From Bacillus manliponensis (lineage in GTDB: Bacteria; Bacillota; Bacilli; Bacillales; Bacillaceae_G), in NCBI RefSeq assembly GCF_000712595.1, contig NZ_JOTN01000004.1:62001-126000 (forward strand): DNA of 64,000 nt. The letters run 5' to 3'. Positions 15,901 to 24,435 of the stretch are shown piece by piece. Both the position numbers and the translations under genes were made by a program. The notes beneath the pieces were generated by a model, which worked only from the letters and a program-made list of their open reading frames with translations, ran no database searches and was not told where the DNA came from. Every line of letters starts with the position of its first letter. The stretch's first letter is position 1.

Positions 15901-18270
15901 ATGATGACATTGAAAAGAATCGTCGCCATTTTAATTTCATTCACACTGTTTCTGTTATGTACAGATGTTATCACGAAAGCAGAAGCAAGCCGTATGTTAA
16001 CGGTGAAAGAAGCAATTGAAGTGTTCCAAACTAATGGGAAGAGTAACGAAGTAGTAGAAGGCTATATCGTTGGTTACACACAAAGTCCTTCTAAGTATAC
16101 GAAAGACCCGGCGAAATTTGGAGACACAAACGTTGCCATTGCAGATTCTCCTGATGAAACAAATCCAGCTAACATTATGCCGGTTCAATTGCCAAAAGGG
16201 GAAGTAAGAGCAGCGGTAAATGTGAAGGACAAGCCAGAAAATGTAGGGAAAAAAGTACGTTTAACTGGAACGTTAGATTCTTATTTTAGCAGTCCAGGTT
16301 TGAAAGAAGTTACAGCATATGAATTTGAAGGTGAAACACAAAATCGTGTGAAACAAGTTGTTGCTACGCCAAACGGTGGTACAGTTCAAAAAGGAACAGC
16401 AGTTACGCTAGCAACAGAGACTGAAGGAGCAAATATTTATTACACGTTAGATGGAACTGAGCCATCTACAGAAAGTTCATTATATAAGGAATCGATTACA
16501 GTAAATGGAAATCTTGTCATAAAGGCAATTGCCGTAAAAGAAGGAATGGAAGCGGCACCTGTTATGACGTTTTCTTTCCAAGTCGCAACAGAGGAAGCAA
16601 TTCGTATTCATGATATTCAAGGAAAATCGCATACTTCACCTTATGACGATCAAAAGGTAAGTGGTGTAGAAGGTGTTGTTACAGCGGTAGATACATATGG
16701 TTTTTACATGCAAGATCCAAAGCCAGATAATGACCCAGCTACATCAGAAGGTATTTATGTGTACAAAAAAGGTGCAGGAGTAGCTGTAGGAGATGCAGTT
16801 GCTATAAATGGACAAGTAGAAGAGTTTGTAGGCCCAGGTTATGCTGACAAATTTAAGACAGACTTAACAATAACTGAAATTAAAGCGAGTGAAGTCACTG
16901 TAACAGCTCAAAATGTAGAAAAGCCAACAGCAATAGTACTAGGTAAAAACGGGTTACAACTTCCAGCTGACATTATTGATAATGATGCATTTAGTACGTT
17001 TGATCCGTCTGAAGATGCAATTGATTTTTATGAAAGCTTAGAAGGGATGCTTGTAACAGCGCCGTCTCCAACGATTATTGCACCGCAAAAGCATGGGAAT
17101 TTATATGTAACAGTAAACAATGGTACAAATAAAGTAACAACGAAGTTTGGTACACCTTTACTACAAGCGGACAACTTTAATCCAGAGCGTTTATCGATTA
17201 AAGTATCACGTGATTATGTTGCAAAAGTAGGCGATCAGTTTACTGGTGATATAACAGGTGTTGTTGGTTATGATTACGGTGCATACCGCGTGACGCCAGC
17301 AACGGAACTTCCAACTGTGACAGATGGCGGCTTTAAGCAAGCAGGAACGAGCATTCAGCCACGTTTAGGGAAGTTAACTGTCGCAACATTTAACATTGAA
17401 AACTTCTCTGCAAATGAAAAAGAAACATCAGATGAAAAGGTACAAAAGTTAGCATATGCAATCAAATATAATTTAAGAATGCCAGACATTATTGGTATTC
17501 AAGAAATGCAAGATAACAACGGTACAGTGAATGATGGAACGACAGATGCATCACAAAGTGCAAAGAGACTGATTGATGCGATTAAAGCCATTCGTGGTCC
17601 GGAATATGAATATGTAGAAATTGCACCGCAAAATAATGTAGACGGCGGAGCTCCTGGAGCAAACATTCGCGTTGGATTCCTTTACAACCCGTCACGTGTA
17701 AAATTAGCGAAAAATCCAAAGTTACTTGAGGAAAGTGTTGTGCGCATCGGAGAAAATAGTGATGCATTTGCGAGTTCACGTAAGCCATTAGCTGCTGAAT
17801 TCCAGTTCCGCGGCGAGCGAGTTGTTGTCATTTCAAATCACTTTAATTCGAAATTAGGAGATGCTTCTCCGTTTGGGAAAATTCAGCCGCTTGTGTTACA
17901 AAGTGAAGAAAAGCGAGTAGAGATTGCGAAAGAAGTAAATGCATTTGTTTCCGATATTCAAAAACGCCATAAAGACGCAGCGGTTGTTGTACTTGGCGAT
18001 ATGAATGACTTTGAATTTTCAAAGCCATTAGCCGCATTAAAAGGTGACATCATGCAAAACATGTTAGAAACAGTGCCAGAGGAAAATCGTTACACATACA
18101 TTCATGAAGGAAATGCACAAGTGTTAGATCATATTTTCGTAACAAATAATCTTGCACCGCATACGGTAGTAGACCCAGTTCACATGAATACAAATGGAAT
18201 GAAAGAACACGGTCGTGTAAGTGATCATGATCCAGTTCTTGCACAAATTGATTTGAAAAAAGCGTCGTAA
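15901..18270 (+). CDS. secreted endonuclease/exonuclease/phosphatase-family nuclease
   Basis: This 789-residue exported protein has a signal peptide (about residues 1-29, ending near AEA). A DUF6359/OB-like region follows, then a chitobiase-C-like module (ATPNGGTVQKGTAV...YYTLDGTEPST, about 155-225), a second OB-like region and a C-terminal nuclease domain (about 490-785). The nuclease shows TVATFNIENFS, GIQEMQ, SNHFNSKLGD, LGDMNDFE and the final RVSDHDPVLAQ, so the metal and catalytic residues are kept. ATG at 15901 and 15904 both follow TAGGGGGAA. A role in using extracellular DNA or nucleotides is likely. Confidence 0.88.
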   Translation: MMTLKRIVAILISFTLFLLCTDVITKAEASRMLTVKEAIEVFQTNGKSNEVVEGYIVGYTQSPSKYTKDPAKFGDTNVAIADSPDETNPANIMPVQLPKGEVRAAVNVKDKPENVGKKVRLTGTLDSYFSSPGLKEVTAYEFEGETQNRVKQVVATPNGGTVQKGTAVTLATETEGANIYYTLDGTEPSTESSLYKESITVNGNLVIKAIAVKEGMEAAPVMTFSFQVATEEAIRIHDIQGKSHTSPYDDQKVSGVEGVVTAVDTYGFYMQDPKPDNDPATSEGIYVYKKGAGVAVGDAVAINGQVEEFVGPGYADKFKTDLTITEIKASEVTVTAQNVEKPTAIVLGKNGLQLPADIIDNDAFSTFDPSEDAIDFYESLEGMLVTAPSPTIIAPQKHGNLYVTVNNGTNKVTTKFGTPLLQADNFNPERLSIKVSRDYVAKVGDQFTGDITGVVGYDYGAYRVTPATELPTVTDGGFKQAGTSIQPRLGKLTVATFNIENFSANEKETSDEKVQKLAYAIKYNLRMPDIIGIQEMQDNNGTVNDGTTDASQSAKRLIDAIKAIRGPEYEYVEIAPQNNVDGGAPGANIRVGFLYNPSRVKLAKNPKLLEESVVRIGENSDAFASSRKPLAAEFQFRGERVVVISNHFNSKLGDASPFGKIQPLVLQSEEKRVEIAKEVNAFVSDIQKRHKDAAVVVLGDMNDFEFSKPLAALKGDIMQNMLETVPEENRYTYIHEGNAQVLDHIFVTNNLAPHTVVDPVHMNTNGMKEHGRVSDHDPVLAQIDLKKAS

Positions 18271-18274
18271 TGGA

Positions 18275-18311
18275 AATGCCCCTTTGCAAATAGGTAAAGG
18301 GGCATTTTTTT
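18275..18311 (+). terminator. intrinsic terminator of the secreted nuclease gene
   Basis: AATGCCCCTTT pairs with AAAGGGGCATT and is followed by seven T. The next bases are the left flank of a bcr1-like element. Confidence 0.9.
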
Positions 18312-18312
18312 A

Positions 18313-18422
18313 TTTATCCCGCTATTTGCGGGCTGTAAGACTCCCACCTCAAAACTTGAGAGAAGCAAAGAAGTTTAGGTGGGAGATGGAGAAAACCCCC
18401 ACTGATTGAAGTTTCACTTTAT
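18313..18422 (+). repeat. bcr1-like element, short form
   Basis: A 100-base unit lies between TTTAT copies at 18313-18317 and 18418-18422. It begins CCCGC-TATTT-GCGGG, a perfect hairpin, and ends ACTGATTGAAGTTTCAC. Inside, GTGGGAG and CCCCCAC can pair. It inserted directly behind a terminator T run. It matches the copy at 9967-10117 read on the other strand. Confidence 0.72.
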
Positions 18423-18495
18423 TTCTCAATTAAATGTAAATTAGGTATAGGTCCCAGTTCATCATGTTCTTATGCTACAATATACGATATCATCA

Positions 18496-18549
18496 CTTAT
18501 CTTGCTATTTGCAAGATGAAGAGCCATACTGATTGAAGTTTCACTTTAC
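18496..18549 (+). repeat. miniature bcr1-like element
   Basis: CTTAT, then the hairpin CTTGC-TATTT-GCAAG, a short middle, then ACTGATTGAAGTTTCAC and TTTAC. Both ends match the neighbouring bcr1-like copy, but the inside is reduced to a few bases. The stem differs from the other copy at paired positions on both sides, so pairing is kept. Confidence 0.55.
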
Positions 18550-18562
18550 ATAAAACCAGTAC

Positions 18563-18592
18563 TTGTAAAAGAATAGAGACCTATGTTATGAT
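18563..18592 (+). promoter_or_regulatory. promoter of the tetR gene
   Basis: TTGTAA and TATGAT are separated by 18 bases. The expected start of transcription (about 18599) falls just before the operator at 18607, so binding there would block the promoter. Confidence 0.6.
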
Positions 18593-18606
18593 GAAAAATG
18601 TACTAA

Positions 18607-18629
18607 TGACCAATTTGTTCATTTGGTCA
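18607..18629. promoter_or_regulatory. TetR operator, site 1
   Basis: An inverted repeat of the form TGACC-N13-GGTCA lies between the promoter and start codon of tetR. The inner bases also match sites 2 and 3 when this site is read on the minus strand. Confidence 0.75.
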
Positions 18630-18645
18630 ATTAGGAGGTGGAAAT

Positions 18646-19218
18646 ATGTCAGTTGATCGAAAACGCTCGATTATCGAGGCAGCAACAAAATCTTTTTCTG
18701 CATTTGGTTATAAAGCAACAACGATGGATCAAGTTGCAAAGCTTGCGAATGTCGGAAAAGGAACGATTTATACATTCTTCAAAAATAAAGAAGAATTATT
18801 TGGCGAAATTATTTCGAACTTAATTGCTGAAATGAAATACGTGGCAGAGGAAGCAATTGATTCCAATGTTTCTTTTGTTGAAAACGTAAGCCTTGCCCTA
18901 TATCGTATTTTAGAGTTCCGCAAAGAGCATCAACTTATGATTAAGCTCATTCAAGAAGAACGAGATATGGGAACGAAAGAAGTACAAGAGGTTCTGCAGC
19001 AAGTGGATCGTGAAATTATTTCTTACATTGAAGTTTATTTAAAGATTGCGATTCAAAAAGGTGAAATTCGTGAGTGTGACACAGAAATTACAGCATTTAT
19101 TATGCTTCGCATGTATATATCGCTTATTTTTGATTGGGAAAAACATCACGAACCGTTAGAAAAAGAACGAATCGCGGAGCTTTTTGAACTTTATTTAATA
19201 AAAGGATTGTCAAATTAA
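18646..19218 (+). CDS. TetR/AcrR-family regulator (YhgD-like)
   Basis: This 190-residue DNA-binding repressor has the N-terminal helix-turn-helix TTMDQVAKLANVGKGTIYTFFKNKEELF (about residues 25-52) and a helical ligand-binding C-terminal part. AGGAGGTGG precedes the ATG. The gene lies before yhgE, as yhgD does in B. subtilis. Three identical-type operators, one before itself and two before yhgE, suggest it represses both. The inducing ligand is unknown. Confidence 0.88.
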   Translation: MSVDRKRSIIEAATKSFSAFGYKATTMDQVAKLANVGKGTIYTFFKNKEELFGEIISNLIAEMKYVAEEAIDSNVSFVENVSLALYRILEFRKEHQLMIKLIQEERDMGTKEVQEVLQQVDREIISYIEVYLKIAIQKGEIRECDTEITAFIMLRMYISLIFDWEKHHEPLEKERIAELFELYLIKGLSN

Positions 19219-19232
19219 GATAATCCTTTTAA
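19201..19232 (+). terminator. hairpin at the end of tetR
   Basis: AAAGGATT pairs with AATCCTTTT over a loop of about 13 bases and overlaps the stop codon. A second, similar copy (AGGATTGTCTAAGGATAATC) lies at 19309-19328, each copy preceding a TetR operator. Confidence 0.55.
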
Positions 19233-19244
19233 TATAATAAAGTA

Positions 19245-19267
19245 TGACCAAATGAACGAATCGGTCA
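19245..19267. promoter_or_regulatory. TetR operator, site 2
   Basis: TGACC-N13-GGTCA, with the inner sequence AAATGAACGAATC. A TATAAT box at 19233-19238 lies just upstream. Confidence 0.72.
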
Positions 19268-19345
19268 TAAGTTATGAAGGGATGTAAAATAGCAACAAAT
19301 TATGTGTAGGATTGTCTAAGGATAATCTTTTTCATTTGTCGCATA

Positions 19346-19368
19346 TGACCAAATGAACAAAATGGTCA
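19346..19368. promoter_or_regulatory. TetR operator, site 3
   Basis: TGACC-N13-GGTCA, with the inner sequence AAATGAACAAAAT, 101 bases after site 2 and about 85 bases before the yhgE start. Confidence 0.72.
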
Positions 19369-19452
19369 TAAAGGATTTTTAAGGGCATATCATATAGAGA
19401 CATCATTGCCCAAATGAAGTAAAAGTGATTTTAAATGAAAGGAGAAGCAACA

Positions 19453-21483
19453 ATGAGAGGATTTACACTGTTAGGAAAAGAGTTTACAGAGATTATTAAA
19501 AACAAGAAGATTTTAATCCCGATTATTGGGATCTTATTCATTCCGATTTTATATGCTGGAATGTTCTTATGGGCATTTTGGGATCCATATGAGCGTCTAA
19601 ATGATTTACCAGTTGCGATTGTGAATGAAGATAAAGGCGCAGTTCTAGAGGGCGAAGAAATTAAAGGTGGGGAAGACCTCGTCGCCAATTTAAAGGATAA
19701 TAAAAGCTTTAAATGGGAATTCGTCGATGAAAAAACAGCGTTAAAAGGAATGGATGAACGAAAATACTACATGTTAATTCGTATTCCAGAAGACTTCTCA
19801 AGTAATGCTACAACATTACTAACGGATCATCCAACGCCATCAAGCTTAAAGTTCATTCCGAACGAAAGCTTAAACTTCCTATCTTCACAAATCGGTTCAA
19901 CAGCAGTTGAGCATATTAAAAGTGAAGTATCAAGTGAGTTAACAAAAACATATGCAGAAAAAATGTTTGCATCTGTTGAAGAAGTTTCCCAAGGATTTAC
20001 TGATGCCTCAGAGGGTGCAAATAAGCTCCATGATGGAACAGTAAAATTGGAAGATGGATCTCGTAAAGTGACGGATGGATTAAATACGATGCTTACGGAA
20101 TCAGATAAATTGAAAAAAGGTACTTCAGATTTAGCTACAGGTATGAATAAGCTTGCAGATGGGCAAGGTCAATTGGCTGCAGGTGCAAAAGAGGTTCAAG
20201 GCGGTATTCATCAGTTAAATACGGAAGTAAAAGCATCTTTATCAGGTTTGAAAGAGCTAGAGCCAAAAATTGCGGGCTTAAAAACGAAATCTGAGGAAGT
20301 TGGAAAGTTAGATCAAGTAGCACAATCAAATGCACAATTAGCGACTGCTACAGTGAACCAATTAACTGCTTTGCAAACAGCAGTTGAAGGTTTGCCAGAG
20401 GAATATAAAACTCAGTTACAACCATCGATTGATGGCCTAATGAAGAGTTTGACAGCTTCTCAAAAACAATCAGCTGGTATTGCAGCTGGAACAAATACAT
20501 TGAAAGAGCAAATGAGTGGTTTACAAGTTAATCTGCCTGATACACAAAAGTTGAATACTTTAGTGGAAGGGATTCAGAAATTAGAGAATGGTCAAGATAA
20601 ATTTGTAGAAGGCTTTAGTACGTTTGGAGCAAACTTCAACGAAGCAAAAGCAGGTGCAAATGAGTTAGCTCAAAAGACAGCACCATTAATTGCAGGAGTA
20701 AATGAACTAGCAAACGGTTCTACTCAAATCACAAACGGCCTAGGCGAAGTAAACAGTGGCACGACAGAACTAGCAACAAAGCTTGGTGAAGGTGCTGAGA
20801 AAACAGGAGAAGTAAAAGGAACGGATGAAACATATAACATGTTTGCAAATCCGGTAAAAGTGAAGACGGAGAAAATTCAAGAAGTTCCAAACTACGGAAC
20901 CGGATTTACACCGTACTTCTTATCTCTTGGTCTATTCGTTGGAGCATTATTATTATCAATTGTATATCCACTACGTGATACAGTTGGCGTTCCAAAGTCT
21001 GGATTTAGCTGGTTTATTAGTAAGTTTGGTGTGTTATTAGCGGTAGGTATTATTCAAGCGTTAGTTGCAGACGTTATTTTACTGTTTGGTTTAGGTATTG
21101 AAGTACAAAGTGTTCCATACTTTATCCTATTTAGTATCTTAACAAGCTTAGCGTTTATTGCGCTAATTCAATGTTTAGTAACAGCGTTTGGAGATGCAGG
21201 ACGTTTCATTGCGATCATTACGTTAATTCTTCAATTAACGACAAGTGCAGGAACGTTCCCACTGGAATTAATTCCAGAGTTCTTACAACACTTTAACGCA
21301 TGGTTACCGATGACATATTCAGTATCTGGCTTTAAAGCGATTGTATCGAGCGGAGACTTTAACTTCATGTGGCAAAACGCAGGCATTTTAGTAGTCTTCA
21401 TCGTTTTACTATCAGTTGGAACAATCGCATCATTAACTTGGATGCATAAGCGCCAATTTGGTAAGTTTACGGAAGAAGCATAA
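19453..21483 (+). CDS. yhgE: YhgE/Pip-domain membrane protein
   Basis: This 676-residue membrane protein has one N-terminal helix (about residues 17-40), a long extracellular helical domain and five or six C-terminal helices of ABC-2 type (about 480-670). The extracellular part carries repeated glycine-containing units such as LHDGTVKLEDGSRKVTDGL. AAAGGAG before the ATG at 19453 sets the start; an ATG at 19435 lies upstream of this site. The Pip/YhgE family includes the lactococcal phage infection protein and is related to the T7SS component EsaA/YueB. It is probably controlled by the TetR gene just upstream. Confidence 0.88.
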   Translation: MRGFTLLGKEFTEIIKNKKILIPIIGILFIPILYAGMFLWAFWDPYERLNDLPVAIVNEDKGAVLEGEEIKGGEDLVANLKDNKSFKWEFVDEKTALKGMDERKYYMLIRIPEDFSSNATTLLTDHPTPSSLKFIPNESLNFLSSQIGSTAVEHIKSEVSSELTKTYAEKMFASVEEVSQGFTDASEGANKLHDGTVKLEDGSRKVTDGLNTMLTESDKLKKGTSDLATGMNKLADGQGQLAAGAKEVQGGIHQLNTEVKASLSGLKELEPKIAGLKTKSEEVGKLDQVAQSNAQLATATVNQLTALQTAVEGLPEEYKTQLQPSIDGLMKSLTASQKQSAGIAAGTNTLKEQMSGLQVNLPDTQKLNTLVEGIQKLENGQDKFVEGFSTFGANFNEAKAGANELAQKTAPLIAGVNELANGSTQITNGLGEVNSGTTELATKLGEGAEKTGEVKGTDETYNMFANPVKVKTEKIQEVPNYGTGFTPYFLSLGLFVGALLLSIVYPLRDTVGVPKSGFSWFISKFGVLLAVGIIQALVADVILLFGLGIEVQSVPYFILFSILTSLAFIALIQCLVTAFGDAGRFIAIITLILQLTTSAGTFPLELIPEFLQHFNAWLPMTYSVSGFKAIVSSGDFNFMWQNAGILVVFIVLLSVGTIASLTWMHKRQFGKFTEEA

Positions 21484-21490
21484 TAGAAAC

Positions 21491-21535
21491 AAAAAATGGT
21501 TTCGGTATTGTACCGGAGCCATTTTTTGTTTTTTT
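21491..21535 (+). terminator. intrinsic terminator of yhgE
   Basis: AAAAAATGG pairs with CCATTTTTT, with an inner CGGTA/TACCG stem, and is followed by GTTTTTTT. Confidence 0.85.
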
Positions 21536-21571
21536 AGCTTAAAAAATTCACCCTCAAACTAAAGTAAATCT

Positions 21572-21679
21572 TTGCATTTTGTTCCGAAGGTGAGGTATAA
21601 TTAAGGTAATAGTATAGAACGTATGTTTGCTTTTGGGTATCCTAACTCTGATGCAAGAAGAGAGAAGTCTTGCATCTTT
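21572..21679 (+). ncRNA. candidate short transcript or leader before the toxin operon
   Basis: A promoter-like pair (TTGCAT at 21572 and TATAAT at 21596, 18-base spacing) is followed about 50 bases later by a perfect 9-bp hairpin (GATGCAAGA with TCTTGCATC at 21650-21676) and TTTA. This could give an RNA of about 70 bases ending before the toxin operon. It has no open frame of note. Confidence 0.4.
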
Positions 21680-21737
21680 AGACAGTAAACGAGGGTCTGT
21701 CAAACTGATACTTTTAGGAGTTACTATGTTGATTTTA

Positions 21738-21746
21738 TGGTATAAT
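21738..21746 (+). promoter_or_regulatory. possible extended -10 promoter of the T7SS toxin operon
   Basis: TGGTATAAT is a full extended -10 element, 111 bases before the first gene of the operon. No strong -35 is visible. Confidence 0.45.
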
Positions 21747-21856
21747 TTTCCTTGTGTTTAAAAGTAGAACTGAAAAAGAAAGAGAGCAAAAAAAGGTGTG
21801 GAATTAGTTCATTTACTTTTAATGTTTCTCAAAAATAATAAGAAAGGAATAAAGAG

Positions 21857-22162
21857 ATGGGAAAATTTCAAAGCAATTTTCAAACGGCAGAACAAATTGC
21901 GACGCAAATGGGAAGGGCGTCGGATACGGTTCAAAGTGCCACAAGTAGGACGATTACAAAATCACATGGAACTACATTAACAGTGAATACACAAGCTCAG
22001 AGTGCAAATGATGAGACGATGCAGTTAACAAAACAATTTCAGAATGCATTTCAACAAGGAATTAACAATATTCGTTCTGTTGTAAAAGAGTTTGAGAGAA
22101 TGGATAACGAACTTCACAACAACTTTAGCAACTCGCCCTTACTTGAAAGACACTTTCGTTAA
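21857..22162 (+). CDS. TIGR04197-type T7SS effector partner (WXG100-like)
   Basis: This 101-residue, mostly helical protein has low complexity in Gln, Thr and Ser and no signal peptide. It resembles the TIGR04197 (SACOL2603-like) family of small T7SS-associated proteins. Such proteins usually pair with the helical LXG domain of the downstream toxin to form the exported complex; that role is inferred from position. AAGAAAGGAATAAAGAG precedes the ATG. It is the first gene of a five-gene operon resembling B. subtilis ywqHIJKL. Confidence 0.8.
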   Translation: MGKFQSNFQTAEQIATQMGRASDTVQSATSRTITKSHGTTLTVNTQAQSANDETMQLTKQFQNAFQQGINNIRSVVKEFERMDNELHNNFSNSPLLERHFR

Positions 22163-22191
22163 TTTGTGATGATAGGGATGGGAGGATAAAG

Positions 22192-22554
22192 ATGAATTGT
22201 GATACAGAACAAAAAATGAATGAGCTGAATAACAAACTACAAACAATCTCCGAGGAACAACGGCATAATCAATTTGCTATTCAAAAACAGGAACAAAGGG
22301 AACTGGCATTAGATCAGTTAAAGAATCAAGGGCGCCGAGTATTTGACCGTGTATTAGAAACTTGGTATAAAGATAAAGAGTTAGGACATTCTTTTCTTGA
22401 TATGCGCCAAGATGTACAACATACCGAGCGAAAGCTAACACTTGAACTGGAAAATGAAAAAGAAGCATTGCGACAAGAAAAGAAACGATTAGAGGATCGA
22501 GAGCATGAACTTTACTATGAAAGGAAAAAGCTGTCCTCAGAGGTGAAGTCATGA
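22192..22554 (+). CDS. DUF3958-family T7SS partner protein
   Basis: This 120-residue protein is highly charged and almost entirely coiled coil (for example LELENEKEALRQEKKRLEDREHEL). It matches the DUF3958 type that accompanies LXG toxins in Bacillus. GGGAGGA precedes the ATG, and its stop overlaps the toxin start (ATGA), so translation is coupled. It probably acts as a targeting partner or chaperone for the LXG toxin. It corresponds by position to one of the small ywqH/ywqI genes of B. subtilis. Confidence 0.8.
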   Translation: MNCDTEQKMNELNNKLQTISEEQRHNQFAIQKQEQRELALDQLKNQGRRVFDRVLETWYKDKELGHSFLDMRQDVQHTERKLTLELENEKEALRQEKKRLEDREHELYYERKKLSSEVKS

Positions 22555-23990
22555 GCTTGAACATGTACATAGGAGAAGTACAAGCGCAATCAGAAAGTAT
22601 GAATGCGTTTTGCAATGCAACAATTCAAGGAATGGAAGAAGTAATTCGCTCAATTGATGCTTTCGCACTAGATGTTACGCTGAAAGGGAAAACATACGAT
22701 AGTGCAAAAGCGTTTTTTATGCAAACATATCGCCAGTTAGCGCAAGGAATCATCTACTTATGTGAAGAACTAATCCGTCAAAATATTTCCTTTCCAGTTG
22801 ACTTTCAAGCCGCAGTTGCAACAGTCGATGTCATCGAGCAAGAAATACGAGAACAAATTCGAGAACTTGAGCGCATGATTGCAGCAATTGCGGCGATGGA
22901 GGAACAAACACCTGGGGCGGCCGCAATGCTACAAATTTATCACGCTATGAAACGGAAGTTAGAAGATAAACTAGAGCGGTTATACCAATTCAATTACTCT
23001 TCTAGTGAGAATTATCGCACAGCACTTGAATTAGCTTCCAGTATCGCAAACGGTCTTGCGGAAGTACAAAGCGGAAAAGGATTTCAAGCTGTCAGCGGAA
23101 CATTTCATATTGAAAAGTTAAATATGGAATGGGCAAAGCCGATTCAAGTGATTACGGAGGAGAAGGCTAGGAAAGCTGAGAATGTAGTTAAAGATGGAGA
23201 AGCTTGCGAAAGACCTGAATTAGAATCAGAAGAAAACAACTTTGATGGTAAGCAGCTAGCAAGAGATGTAACAGGTGAAATGACTGGTGAATACGATGTT
23301 CGCCGTGTTTTAGAAGGTATCGATCCATCTAACGGCGAAAAATTGTCTACTTGGAATCGATTTGTAGCTGGGGGAATGGTAGTAGCGGGTGTTACACCAG
23401 TTGGGAAACTAGTTAAGCTAGGTAAAGCTGCAAAGATGACTTCTGAAGCGGTTAAAGGTGTTAATAGTAGTCATAAAAATTTAAGTAGAATAGAGTACTT
23501 GCGAAATAAATATGGGAAGTTTACTTCACAAGAATTGAATCAAAGGATTAATTTACGTGGTGCTGTAGTCCAAGAAGTTGAAAGGCTAAATCAACTGGGG
23601 ATTTCTAAAAGAGAGATGGGACCTGCAGTTGCTGGAACTTTTGATAAAACAACAGGTAAATATTATTTTGGAATCAATAATGCATCAGGTAAGATTCCGG
23701 AAGAGTTACACCCTTTAATAAAGCAACGGATTATTAATATGCCGAAAAATGTTAAAGAGGGATATACATTTACGTATGGAGCAGGGTCCCATGCAGAAGT
23801 GTACTCGTTAAATAAAGCTTTACTGGCGAACCCGCAAGCGAGTGATTCGAATTTTATTACTCATGTGGTGCGATCTGGTAAAAAATTAAAACCGTCAGGT
23901 ATGATGATGCCAACCTGTCTGCATTGTAATTTTATTACTGAAGGATTTGAGTTTAGTTCAGAGGTGAAAAAGATTGGAAAATCAAATTGA
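22551..23990 (+). CDS. LXG polymorphic toxin with YwqJ-like deaminase end
   Basis: This 479-residue T7SS effector has three parts. Residues 1-210 form the helical LXG export domain. Residues about 255-300 are a pre-toxin linker with GVTPVGKLVKLGKAAK. Residues about 330-479 are a deaminase of the YwqJ type. The zinc and catalytic motifs are complete: HAE at 414-416 and CLHC at 456-459. The deaminase fold acts on bases in nucleic acids or nucleotides; the target is not known here. The LXG part is nearly identical to the copy at 52.9 kb, while the toxin end differs. Confidence 0.88.
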   Translation: MSLNMYIGEVQAQSESMNAFCNATIQGMEEVIRSIDAFALDVTLKGKTYDSAKAFFMQTYRQLAQGIIYLCEELIRQNISFPVDFQAAVATVDVIEQEIREQIRELERMIAAIAAMEEQTPGAAAMLQIYHAMKRKLEDKLERLYQFNYSSSENYRTALELASSIANGLAEVQSGKGFQAVSGTFHIEKLNMEWAKPIQVITEEKARKAENVVKDGEACERPELESEENNFDGKQLARDVTGEMTGEYDVRRVLEGIDPSNGEKLSTWNRFVAGGMVVAGVTPVGKLVKLGKAAKMTSEAVKGVNSSHKNLSRIEYLRNKYGKFTSQELNQRINLRGAVVQEVERLNQLGISKREMGPAVAGTFDKTTGKYYFGINNASGKIPEELHPLIKQRIINMPKNVKEGYTFTYGAGSHAEVYSLNKALLANPQASDSNFITHVVRSGKKLKPSGMMMPTCLHCNFITEGFEFSSEVKKIGKSN

Positions 23991-24435
23991 TATTTTAAAT
24001 AAAGACTATGTGTTAGAACATGGGACTGACTTTGACGAAGAGTTATGGTTTACATCTTATAGTGATGAAGTTTTAGATAATCCTGAAGATGAAAATGGAA
24101 AACCTTTTACTGGCTTAGCCTATGAATTATATGACAATGGGAATTTGATGTACTATTCAAATTATGTAAAAGGTTTTATTGAAGGCGAGTTAGTAGAGTT
24201 TTATAAAAATGGAAATGTAAAATCAATCAAAAAATTAATTCATGGACAAAGTAATGGTACCGAAAGAATATGGTATGAAAGTGGAGAGCTAAAATTTGAA
24301 GGAGAATACAAATATGGTATAGCTCTTTATTATACAGAATGGGATATTGAAGGATGTATCATAAAACAAAAAAATTCTCCTACAGAAACAGATTTAAAGT
24401 TAATCGAATCTTTTTCTAAACGTGGTATAGAATGA
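23974..24435 (+). CDS. YwqK-like immunity protein with MORN-type repeats
   Basis: This 153-residue protein has repeats of the MORN kind: YELYDNGNLMYYSNYVKG, VEFYKNGNVKSIKKLIHG, then RIWYESGELKFEGEYKYG. It resembles YwqK, the antitoxin of YwqJ. The start is a TTG at 23974 with AGAGGTG about 7 bases upstream; it overlaps the toxin gene by 17 bases. Coupled synthesis with the toxin fits an immunity protein that binds and blocks the deaminase. It is acidic and cytoplasmic. Confidence 0.85.
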   Translation: MENQIDILNKDYVLEHGTDFDEELWFTSYSDEVLDNPEDENGKPFTGLAYELYDNGNLMYYSNYVKGFIEGELVEFYKNGNVKSIKKLIHGQSNGTERIWYESGELKFEGEYKYGIALYYTEWDIEGCIIKQKNSPTETDLKLIESFSKRGIE

